Position numbers and translations under genes: made by a program. Of a stretch of DNA of 12,460 nucleotides, positions 1 to 7,041 are shown in pieces. This DNA comes from an uncultured Methylobacter sp. GTDB lineage: Bacteria; Pseudomonadota; Gammaproteobacteria; Methylococcales; Methylomonadaceae. Position 1 is the stretch's first letter. Each line of letters begins with the position of its first letter. Under the pieces are notes generated by a model. The model saw only the letters and a list, made by a program, of their open reading frames with translations, made no database searches and had not been told where the DNA came from. The stretch lies in NCBI GenBank assembly GCA_903831545.1, contig CAIKYI010000072.1:1-12460 (forward strand), in the 5' to 3' direction.

Positions 1-58
1 CCTAGGACACCGCCCTTTCACGGCGGTAACGGGGGTTCGAACCCCCCTGGGGACGCCA
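1..58 (+). tRNA. tRNA-Glu (anticodon TTC), 5' end outside the window
   Basis: This is the 3' portion of a glutamate tRNA. The anticodon stem CCGCC (10-14) pairs with GGCGG (22-26) around the loop CTTTCAC, which places anticodon TTC at 17-19. The T arm with GGTTCGAAC follows, then the 3' acceptor strand, and the CCA end is encoded at 56-58. The acceptor 5' strand and most of the D arm lie before base 1. The sequence closely resembles bacterial tRNA-Glu(UUC), which supplies charged glutamate for translation. Confidence 0.95.
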
Positions 59-66
59 ATAACAGA

Positions 67-96
67 AGGGTTATCATTTTTGATAACCCTTTTTTT
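67..96 (+). terminator. Rho-independent terminator after tRNA-Glu
   Basis: A perfect 9-bp stem AGGGTTATC (67-75) and GATAACCCT (82-90) encloses a 6-base T-rich loop and is followed by a run of seven T (90-96). It starts 8 bases after the tRNA CCA end, so it should end the tRNA transcript. Confidence 0.92.
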
Positions 97-463
97 GTGC
101 CCGTCAGCTTGAGTTTTTTTTTGGCTTGCAAAATAGTTCACCTCATACCCGGCTTATTCACCACAAAAAATCACCCGCAAAGCTACGGAACACCTTTAAA
201 TCCAAATCGCCCAATCAAATTAATTCATGAGCCAGTCCAGACCCAAGATGCCCTGCGCATGCCAGATTAAACCCATGAAATCCGATTACCCATTTACCTG
301 AACGCAGTTTATAATCTACATTTTTTTAAACCACAGCACATAGGATGTCGCACCTAAAACCTCAGCATTTCGACTTCTGCTTTTAAAAGCCCCAACGTAC
401 ATGTAACCGCCAAAAATCCAGCATTTTTGTTTTGATTATCGCTTTCTTTGAGAACAGTATTAA
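97..463. other. Intergenic region upstream of the carboxypeptidase gene
   Basis: No convincing coding sequence is visible in this 367-base stretch. It contains a TATAAT at 310-315, a good -10 match, but no good -35 at 16-18 bases upstream. If real, this promoter would give a leader of roughly 145 bases before the ATG at 464. A GAGAA at 450-454, 9 bases before that ATG, is a plausible ribosome binding site. Nothing else in the region could be assigned. Confidence 0.4.
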
Positions 464-1645
464 ATGTCCCAAGCTAAATTAACGCTACTTATTTTAAATG
501 TCGTGTTGTTATTTGCAGTGTCCGAGGTTAGTTATGGCCGCCATGCCGCCATTATTATTGATGCCGATAACGGCAACATATTGCATGAAATAGAAGCAAC
601 CCAGTCATGGTACCCAGCCTCTTTGACCAAACTAATGACGCTGTACATGACTTTTGACGCCTTAAGATCAGGCCAAATCCACTTGCATGACACCTTAACC
701 GCTTCAACCCATGCCTCACAACAACCTAACAGCAAACTGGGCCTGAGACGCGGAGAACACCTGACTGTCGAAGAAGCTATTTTAGCGATAATTACCCGCT
801 CGGCAAACGACGCCTCTGTCGTACTTGCCGAACATTTGGGCGGTACCGAAGAAAATTTTGCCGTTAACATGACTGAAAAAGCTCATTCTTTGGGTATGTA
901 CAACTCGCATTTCATGAACGCCACCGGCCTTCCCAATAACTGGCAAGTTACCACGTCCAGAGACATGGCTGTTTTGGCCTGGAAAGCACAACGCAATTTT
1001 CCCGAGTATTATCACTATTTTGCTGCGCACAGCTTTAATTTCAAAGGCACGGAACTACGCGGCATCAATAAATTCACCGCCCACTATCCGGGTGCCGAAG
1101 GCATGAAAACAGGTTTCACCTGCGGTTCAGGCTTTAATCTGATCGGCGCGGCACACCAAAATGGCAAACATCTGATCGGCGTGGTAATGGGTGGTATGAC
1201 CAGCCAGGAACGCTACCAGTTAATGATACAAAAAATGGACGCCAGCTTTGCCAACCAATACGAAATTGATCCGGCAAGAAACATCAATTCAATCGCAACC
1301 AACACTGCTGGCTCACCTCCTTACCAACTCGATTGCGGCAATGGCGGCGTAAGCCATGCAATACCGGTATCCACTCATAATTACTATAAACCGGTTCATA
1401 CAAACATCAGACACGCCAAAGCCATTGTTAAAGCTATTGGCAAAGCTCGCACTATGCCCGTTCATGCAGCGAAAACAAGCCTCAAGCCAAGCAACAAAAA
1501 ATTGATACTGGCTAAAAAAAGCATTAGCCAAGTCAAGCCGACAGTGAAAGTTATCAGCAAACCCAAGGCAATCAGTAAAAACTTTCATAAAGCCAAAATT
1601 GCAATCAAGACCCCCAATAAAGCAAAGGGAACCTACCATCACTAA
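464..1645 (+). CDS. D-alanyl-D-alanine carboxypeptidase (peptidase S11, low-molecular-mass PBP) with lysine-rich tail
   Basis: The product is predicted to remove the terminal D-Ala from peptidoglycan pentapeptides in the periplasm, which limits cross-linking. Residues 1-25 form a hydrophobic signal sequence. All three penicillin-binding motifs are present: SxxK as S53-L-T-K56 (nucleophile Ser53), SxN as S113-A-N115, and KTG as K215-T-G217. The catalytic core ends near residue 265. The family's usual C-terminal beta domain and membrane-anchoring amphipathic helix (as in PBP5/DacA) are not recognisable. Instead, residues about 315-393 form a low-complexity Lys/Ala/Ile/Ser/Pro tail with about 19 Lys and almost no acidic residues. 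The start at 464 has a GAGAA ribosome binding site at 450-454. The gene appears monocistronic, lying between the tRNA terminator and a repeat element. The enzyme class is clear from the motifs. The role of the tail, perhaps binding anionic cell-wall or LPS groups, is inference. Confidence 0.93.
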   Translation: MSQAKLTLLILNVVLLFAVSEVSYGRHAAIIIDADNGNILHEIEATQSWYPASLTKLMTLYMTFDALRSGQIHLHDTLTASTHASQQPNSKLGLRRGEHLTVEEAILAIITRSANDASVVLAEHLGGTEENFAVNMTEKAHSLGMYNSHFMNATGLPNNWQVTTSRDMAVLAWKAQRNFPEYYHYFAAHSFNFKGTELRGINKFTAHYPGAEGMKTGFTCGSGFNLIGAAHQNGKHLIGVVMGGMTSQERYQLMIQKMDASFANQYEIDPARNINSIATNTAGSPPYQLDCGNGGVSHAIPVSTHNYYKPVHTNIRHAKAIVKAIGKARTMPVHAAKTSLKPSNKKLILAKKSISQVKPTVKVISKPKAISKNFHKAKIAIKTPNKAKGTYHH

Positions 1646-1885
1646 GGCAATTTGCTGCGAACAACAATGCTTAAAAACCAAAGTAGACAGGGTTTGTGTA
1701 ACGTAACCCGACAAAGGCTTGTAAATGTATACAGTGTTACCATTTTAGAACATGGAAAAAACCCGCTCTTGACTATAAAACCGCTTTACTACAACGCTTA
1801 CCGTTTGTACCTTTAAAGGGATTGCGACTACTAAACGCTATAATCTAATAAAGTTACCTCAAGAGACATAGATATCTACACAACT
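1646..1885. other. Intergenic region between carboxypeptidase gene and repeat element
   Basis: No gene is supported here. There is a TATAAT at 1839-1844, but no good -35 at normal spacing, so a promoter for the downstream GH30 gene here is only possible. No hairpin with a T-run was seen after the carboxypeptidase stop. Confidence 0.35.
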
Positions 1886-2051
1886 CGTCATCCCGGCATG
1901 GATTGCAGGGATCCAGATGCCATTAATGGCAAAACTTAGTATTTACATTCGTGCTGTTCGTCATAAATACACATTTAGTCGTGTTTTTTACATCCAGGTA
2001 GTCTGGATTCGCTAAGCTCTAACGGGGCCGGCATTCCATGCCGGAATGACG
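1886..2051. repeat. MITE-like or dispersed palindromic repeat with 16-base terminal inverted repeats
   Basis: CGTCATCCCGGCATGG (1886-1901) and CCATGCCGGAATGACG (2036-2051) are inverted repeats with one mismatch, and they bound a 166-base non-coding element. Inside are a small hairpin ATCCAG (1992-1997) / CTGGAT (2003-2008) and a terminal hairpin CCGGCAT (2028-2034) / ATGCCGG (2038-2044). The ends resemble the TCATTCCGGCAT-type small repeats scattered through many proteobacterial genomes. No target-site duplication is obvious. It ends 43 bases before the GH30 start codon, so it lies within that gene's 5' region and may supply or alter its promoter or leader. Confidence 0.75.
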
Positions 2052-2082
2052 TCGATTTTTACTTGTAAAGATACCTATGCTC

Positions 2083-2088
2083 AAGAGG
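2083..2088 (+). promoter_or_regulatory. Ribosome binding site that decides the GH30 start
   Basis: AAGAGG lies 6 bases before the ATG at 2095, an ideal Shine-Dalgarno spacing. The in-frame ATG at 2077 lies upstream of this site and has no comparable motif before it. The likely start is therefore 2095, giving 462 residues. Confidence 0.8.
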
Positions 2089-2094
2089 ATTGCC

Positions 2095-3483
2095 ATGCCC
2101 AAACAAGACTACCCTTATGATGTTAATTTTCCTCTGTCAGCCGAACCTTGTTCTTTGGCAGTTTGGCTGACCACTGCCGATCAAAGCATTTTGTTTCAAG
2201 CGCAGACCAATGACTTGCGCTTTACCGATCTCGCCACTGATTTAGCCACGATAACAATTGATACCGGACAGAACTTTCAGGTCATGGAGGGCTTCGGCTT
2301 TTCCTTGACAGGCGGTAGCGCCATGCTGCTAAGTCGCTTACCGGACCAGCAAAGAAATTTATTGTTGCAAGAGTTATTCTTGCCCGATGGAAACGGCATC
2401 GGTATCAGTTTTCTTCGACTTAGCATTGGCGCGTCAGATCTAAGCGAACGCTGTTTTACCTATAATGACAGACCGATTGGGGAAGCCGATCCGGAACTTG
2501 TTTATTTCGATCTTGAGGCCGGTGATCTCGAAGTTCTTCCCCTGTTAAAAGAAATTCTGGCTATCAACAGCAACATCAGGATTATGGCCACCGCCTGGTC
2601 GGCTCCAACCTGGATGAAAACCAACCAGAATTTCGTTGGCGGCAAACTAAGTTCGGATTGTTATGCCGTTTACGCCGCTTATCTGGTCAAATATCTGAAA
2701 GCCATGCGAAAACAGGGCATCACCGTGCATGCCATCACACCACAGAACGAACCATTAAATCTCAAAAATCAACCCAGCATGATCATGGAAGCCAGCGAAC
2801 AGGCCGAGTTTATCAAAAATCATTTAGGACCTGCTTTAGTGGCAGCCGAATTGACCGATGTGGAACTGTTTTGCTGGGATCACAATTGCGATATTCCGGA
2901 ATACCCTTTGGCCATTTTTGCCGATGCCGATGCGCGCCGCTATCTTACAGGATCAGCCTGGCATCTTTACGGAGGCGACATTTCAACGCTGTCCGAGGTA
3001 CATCAGGCTTACCCGGAAATGAAGCTGTATTTCACGGAGCAGTGGGTGGGCTCGGACGGACAGTTCGGAGGCGATTTATTGTGGCATGTAAAAAACGTCC
3101 TGATCGGCTCAATACGTAACTGGAGCCGGGTGGTACTTGAATGGAATCTGGCCGCCGACCCGTTTTGCTGCCCCCATACCCCCGGTGGCGAGGCGCGTTG
3201 CGTCGGCGCTTTAACCCTGGGCAACGAGATTGTGCGCAATGTTGCCTACTACGTGATCGCTCATGCCGCAAAATTTGTTAGACCCGGTTCGGTGATGATT
3301 GACTCCGGCGACCAAACGATCCTGGCCAATGTTGCTTTCCTTACCCCCGAAGGCAACATCGTCCTGATCGCACTTAATGACAGCGCCGAATCCCTGGCCT
3401 TTGCCATTGAATACCAAGGAAAAAAAGTAGCGACCACTTTACCGGCAAGCGCAGTAGCCACTTATGTCTGGCCTGCGGCGTAA
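2095..3483 (+). CDS. Glycoside hydrolase family 30 enzyme (beta-glucosidase / beta-1,6-glucanase type), cytoplasmic
   Basis: This is a retaining GH30 (clan GH-A) enzyme with a (beta/alpha)8 barrel and a flanking beta-sandwich. From the ATG at 2095 the N-terminal beta strands come first, then a conserved EGFGFSLTGGSA segment (about 65-76) and a WSAPTWMK motif (about 168-175). The acid/base Glu is in TPQNEP (about residue 219) and the nucleophile Glu in FTEQW (about 315). A WHLYGGD segment (about 289-295) and a C-terminal beta-sandwich ending in ATYVW are also present. Its 462 residues match a full-length single-domain GH30. There is no signal peptide, so it probably acts in the cytoplasm on imported or internally made oligoglucosides. 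GH30 subfamilies act on glucosylceramide, beta-1,6-glucan, beta-xylosides or xylan, and the sequence alone does not settle the substrate. The adjacent phosphorylase favours a beta-glucan. The gene converges with that phosphorylase gene across a 6-base gap, with no visible terminator between them. Confidence 0.9.
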   Translation: MPKQDYPYDVNFPLSAEPCSLAVWLTTADQSILFQAQTNDLRFTDLATDLATITIDTGQNFQVMEGFGFSLTGGSAMLLSRLPDQQRNLLLQELFLPDGNGIGISFLRLSIGASDLSERCFTYNDRPIGEADPELVYFDLEAGDLEVLPLLKEILAINSNIRIMATAWSAPTWMKTNQNFVGGKLSSDCYAVYAAYLVKYLKAMRKQGITVHAITPQNEPLNLKNQPSMIMEASEQAEFIKNHLGPALVAAELTDVELFCWDHNCDIPEYPLAIFADADARRYLTGSAWHLYGGDISTLSEVHQAYPEMKLYFTEQWVGSDGQFGGDLLWHVKNVLIGSIRNWSRVVLEWNLAADPFCCPHTPGGEARCVGALTLGNEIVRNVAYYVIAHAAKFVRPGSVMIDSGDQTILANVAFLTPEGNIVLIALNDSAESLAFAIEYQGKKVATTLPASAVATYVWPAA

Positions 3484-3489
3484 CATATC

Positions 3490-6400
3490 TCACCCAAGCA
3501 CAACATCCACCCGGCGAAATTGACCCTGGCGTAGAGCGCTGACAATCTCGCCTTCCAAAAACTGATTTTCTAAGGTCTGGATGCTACCATCCCAGCCCTG
3601 CAACGCAAAACGACAGGGCTTTACTGCGGCTTGACCAAAACAATCCTGGCGCGTTTCGTTAATGTAAACCAACAGGGTTTTTCCCAAAAAGGCACAAGCC
3701 GCACTGTCGGCTGGCAATATTTCTTCAGCACCAAAAGGACTGACACATTGCCCGGTACTGGAAAAAAATGACTTGGACAACACCGGGGCGGGTCTGAACA
3801 GCAAACGTCCCTGCTCAAACACAAAAGGCGCTGCCCCCAGAAACAAATGTGTCCAAAGGTGCAAAAATTCTACCGTAGCGCCGGAAAGACGCGCCACACA
3901 TCCTCTTCCGTGTTGCCTTGGATCGATAGCAAATCCGCTACTCACCAGAAAACTGGAGTTTTCTGTGGGATTGCGCCCGTATTCCATCGGCTCATGAAAA
4001 GCCACCAGCAGCTTTTCAATTTGTTCATAAAACTCTTCGATTAAGCCGGCCCGGATCATCTCCAACACAAACTTGTAGTGCATGTGCAAAAATATAGAGC
4101 CGTTCTCCAACCAACCATAATTAAAAACCCCCATCCGCCCCAGTTCCAGAGCATTTTCGCCCAAAGGTACATTTAATCGGTACATGCCCAATTTTTTATC
4201 AAAGAGTTCGGAGTTTCGCACCGCCTCGTATAACCGCCTTACCTCTTCAGGCTTGGCAATACGCAAGGCATGGACAAAGCCTTCAAGAAACAGCGGTAAC
4301 GATTTTTGCCTAAACCGGGTCACAACCGCCCTGCCCGCTTCGATTTCCTGATACTGCTCGGCCTCATAAGAAAAATAAGTGACTATACCTTCTGGCCTTC
4401 GCGCTTTGTTGATGGCAATATCCAAATACTTCGAAACCGTCTCCAGAAAACCTTGCACCGCTTCAACACCAAGCACCCGCTCAGCACCATCAAAACCCAT
4501 AAATACTTTATTTCGATAGGCTTCTTTTTGACTTCCGCTTTCCTGCCAAAACTCCTCGGCGCTCAGATTGGGCTGCTTTAACAAGAATTCCAAGCCAGCC
4601 ATAAAATCCGCCAACTCCGCTGGCAAAGCAAACCTTGCTTCAACTTCGACCAGGGCTTTTAAAGTAAAATCCACCAGACGTTTAAGCTCAAGGGTTTCAT
4701 TCACCGAAGACCCGAAAATACCGGGCAAACCGTTCAAGGCATCACACCAGCCTGGACGATCAGCTTCCATTTCCAGCCCAACCCCGAATGGATCCAGGGA
4801 AGACAATTTATTGACCACCAGGGTGATTATTTTTACTGCCAAAGTCGTATAAACAATCTCTCCCAAACCAGCTTGAGCGCGGACTTGATAACGGCGTCGG
4901 CTACGAGAGTTGAGCAGCGCCGTTTTCTCGGCGCTATCCTGCACCGCGCCGAATTGGCGAACACCCTCCGGCGTCACCACGTATTTTTGGGCGCGAGGCA
5001 CTACAAAATGACTGGAATCGAAAAAGGTATAAGTCTTTTCCCTAAACAGGCCGGACAGTCGCTCCGGAAAAATCGCAGCATAACTTATCAGCAAATCTAC
5101 CAGATATGTCCAGTGATCCGACCAATAGCCCCGATCGAATTCCGCATCCTCTACTTGCTGCGCTTGCGCCAATATTTCTCTGATAATCGGTTCTGGATCT
5201 TCCGTAACGCTTTGCAGCAACTGCCATAATTCTGCATACTTAAACTCGCGGAACAGCAATTGTTCCAGATCGGCAAACTGAGTGAAATAATGCGCAAAGG
5301 CAAGAGGTATATCCACGACAAAACGTGAGTTTCGTAAAGAACAGGGATTGTAGCCATCCGTCTGAATCAGGTTAAAGAAATAGCGAATGTTTTTGTCATC
5401 CAGATCAGGATCGAAGAACAAGTCCATCCGACGGTTTTGCAATACATCCCGAAAATCGCCGTTGCCTTCGGAATACGGCGTATCCTGCAATAAAAAGTCG
5501 TTATAATCCCTTTCAAGATCACCGTGTTTGCGTCCGAACAAATACAATTGCGCCGCTCCCGGCACCTCTTTTGGAAAGCCGCCGCGCAAGCCATTATCCA
5601 AATAACATTGCCGGGCATGCGCGTCAAACAGCGGTTTGGCCGTCGCGGTAAAAGCCCGTTGCATAATACCTTCTACCAACTGACGATTTTGCGCCCGCTT
5701 GGTCTCGAAATAGTCATCGCTGCCTATTTCCGATAACAATTGTTCAAGCACTGACTGCGAGGCTGCATGTCCATAAAGACCATAAAAAACCCGGCTTTCT
5801 CCCGGTCGCAACTCCAGGTCCAAAGCCTGGAAAGCAGATGGCGTTTGATTACCCACGACCTGATTTGCAAAATCAAGCGCGACACCTGAAAAAAACCGCT
5901 CCGGCCTGGAAAAATCTCCCGCCGCCCCAAAAACCCGCTCTGCATCGACCAGCACACGATTGCGGCTGCCATTTAAAAACCCCGCAAAGAAATTGCAGGC
6001 AATCACTTTCTCCACTTGCGGACTGTCAGTAGGCCAGACTTTCAGCCGGTAAAAAGGCATATTGTCCTCCACACCCTCGACCCGCATAAACGCTTCCGAA
6101 GTTCGACTCATAAACTTCACAACCCATTGATTCAAACCAAACGGAAGTACTTGCGGTAAACCGTCGACAACTTCAAACTTTCTGGCCTTTCCGGAGGTAT
6201 TTTCCAGCGTGACCCGGCGCACCAAACCGGCAACCGGCGCTTCGGATAACGTGAACATATCGACCCGAATCTTGAATTCCAGCTGCGGATTAAGCTCTTC
6301 CACACCAATTTCATGGGGCGTTACATAAAGGCGCTGAGTAACATCCGGCCCCGCGCCGCGCTGGAAAGGTTCGTAAGTCAGGATTTGATCGCCATCAGTT

Positions 6401-6660
6401 ATCTTGAGAAAGGTACGGAAACCCCGCGATGGCGTAAGCTGATAAGCCTTATCGGCAGGAAAGAATTCCAAAAAAGCACCGTCTTTGTTTCGCACCCCAA
6501 AACTGGCCACGGCCTGACCTCGGTTAACATAAAAAACCCAGGCAGGACGCCCGGTGATGCCGGCGATGCCGGGCAAAAAACTGGCAAAAGGCGCAAGGTC
6601 ATTATACTGCTCAATAACAAAGCGATTATCACCATCCAGGGAATAGTTATTTTTAGTCAT
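3490..6660 (-). CDS. Large glycoside phosphorylase of the GH94/GH149/GH161 group (probable beta-glucan oligosaccharide phosphorylase)
   Basis: The protein of 1056 residues is predicted to cleave a beta-glucoside with phosphate, with inversion, releasing alpha-glucose 1-phosphate in the cytoplasm. It has no signal peptide. Residues about 25-310 are an N-terminal beta-sandwich with FYVNRGQ (43-49) and SFGV (53-56). The (alpha/alpha)6 catalytic barrel follows, with DNGLRGGFP (355-363), RKHGDLERDYN (377-387), GNGDFRDVLQNRR (399-411), GWCDALNG (637-644) and HGRGCVARLSG (917-927). D640 aligns with the general-acid Asp of the GH94 W-N-D motif, but Cys replaces the usual Asn at 639. The length and the RDVxQNRR block fit the larger beta-1,3-glucan phosphorylases of GH149 or GH161 better than ordinary cellobiose phosphorylases of about 800 residues. 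I could not separate these families by eye. The start at 6660 is the only plausible one, since an in-frame stop lies close upstream, but its ribosome binding site is weak. It is convergent with the GH30 gene and divergent from the PAS-LOV gene. Confidence 0.85.
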   Translation of the reverse strand: MTKNNYSLDGDNRFVIEQYNDLAPFASFLPGIAGITGRPAWVFYVNRGQAVASFGVRNKDGAFLEFFPADKAYQLTPSRGFRTFLKITDGDQILTYEPFQRGAGPDVTQRLYVTPHEIGVEELNPQLEFKIRVDMFTLSEAPVAGLVRRVTLENTSGKARKFEVVDGLPQVLPFGLNQWVVKFMSRTSEAFMRVEGVEDNMPFYRLKVWPTDSPQVEKVIACNFFAGFLNGSRNRVLVDAERVFGAAGDFSRPERFFSGVALDFANQVVGNQTPSAFQALDLELRPGESRVFYGLYGHAASQSVLEQLLSEIGSDDYFETKRAQNRQLVEGIMQRAFTATAKPLFDAHARQCYLDNGLRGGFPKEVPGAAQLYLFGRKHGDLERDYNDFLLQDTPYSEGNGDFRDVLQNRRMDLFFDPDLDDKNIRYFFNLIQTDGYNPCSLRNSRFVVDIPLAFAHYFTQFADLEQLLFREFKYAELWQLLQSVTEDPEPIIREILAQAQQVEDAEFDRGYWSDHWTYLVDLLISYAAIFPERLSGLFREKTYTFFDSSHFVVPRAQKYVVTPEGVRQFGAVQDSAEKTALLNSRSRRRYQVRAQAGLGEIVYTTLAVKIITLVVNKLSSLDPFGVGLEMEADRPGWCDALNGLPGIFGSSVNETLELKRLVDFTLKALVEVEARFALPAELADFMAGLEFLLKQPNLSAEEFWQESGSQKEAYRNKVFMGFDGAERVLGVEAVQGFLETVSKYLDIAINKARRPEGIVTYFSYEAEQYQEIEAGRAVVTRFRQKSLPLFLEGFVHALRIAKPEEVRRLYEAVRNSELFDKKLGMYRLNVPLGENALELGRMGVFNYGWLENGSIFLHMHYKFVLEMIRAGLIEEFYEQIEKLLVAFHEPMEYGRNPTENSSFLVSSGFAIDPRQHGRGCVARLSGATVEFLHLWTHLFLGAAPFVFEQGRLLFRPAPVLSKSFFSSTGQCVSPFGAEEILPADSAACAFLGKTLLVYINETRQDCFGQAAVKPCRFALQGWDGSIQTLENQFLEGEIVSALRQGQFRRVDVVLG

Positions 6661-7041
6661 AAACTTGTACCATTTGAGCTGGGAGGCAGTCCGGGAACAG
6701 ACATTTTAGCGAGGGAAAGCCAGTTATAGAATCCTGCGTGACTTAAGCTGGCTATATTGTGAAGCCAAAATTCAGTATCTGCTAACGGTAACAGACAAGA
6801 TGCGTAAAGTCATCGATAGGTTTATATGGATAACCCTGCCCACCCAAGAGGCTTCTGCACCACATAAAGCGATTGGAAATGGTAACATAGGGTTTAAATA
6901 CAAAAAAAATACAGTCCATGTTTCCAATCTGGAAAAACTTTTCTATATTTACCAATATTTTAATAACAAACGAGAGCTTTTTCAGGCTCTATTTATTTTA
7001 TATCAAAATAATATTATTATGCTCAATAGCTTTATTCAGAT
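6661..7041. other. Divergent intergenic region, AT-rich toward its right end
   Basis: This 381-base gap separates the phosphorylase gene (minus) from the PAS-LOV gene (plus) and should hold both promoters. No strong sigma70 pair was found in either direction. On the minus strand a TATAAC near 6722-6727 is a weak -10 candidate for the phosphorylase. GCCAG (6719-6723) and CTGGC (6748-6752) form a short inverted repeat. Bases 6890-7041 are markedly AT-rich. An open frame at 6800-7045 reads through here, but it shows no ribosome binding site and no family resemblance. Confidence 0.5.
6871..6935. promoter_or_regulatory. Overlapping inverted repeats upstream of the PAS-LOV gene
   Basis: TTTCCAATC (6921-6929) can pair with GATTGGAAA (6871-6879), a perfect 9-bp inverted repeat. 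Its TTTCCA part can instead pair with TGGAAA (6930-6935) in a tight hairpin. The two pairings are mutually exclusive. The element may be an operator or a leader RNA structure. Function is inference. Confidence 0.4.

Noticed and set aside
1..463. tRNA-associated integration site of a genomic island
   Set aside because: No integrase gene and no repeated copy of the tRNA 3' end occurs in the window.
2077..2094. Upstream ATG as the GH30 start
   Set aside because: The strong AAGAGG site lies between this ATG and the one at 2095 and is correctly spaced only for the latter.
4873..5229. Plus-strand open frame of 118 codons
   Set aside because: It is a shadow of the phosphorylase catalytic domain on the other strand, with low-complexity, non-family-like translation.
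6313..6729. Plus-strand open frame of 138 codons at the start of the phosphorylase gene
   Set aside because: It is antisense to the conserved N-terminal region of the phosphorylase and has no family resemblance.
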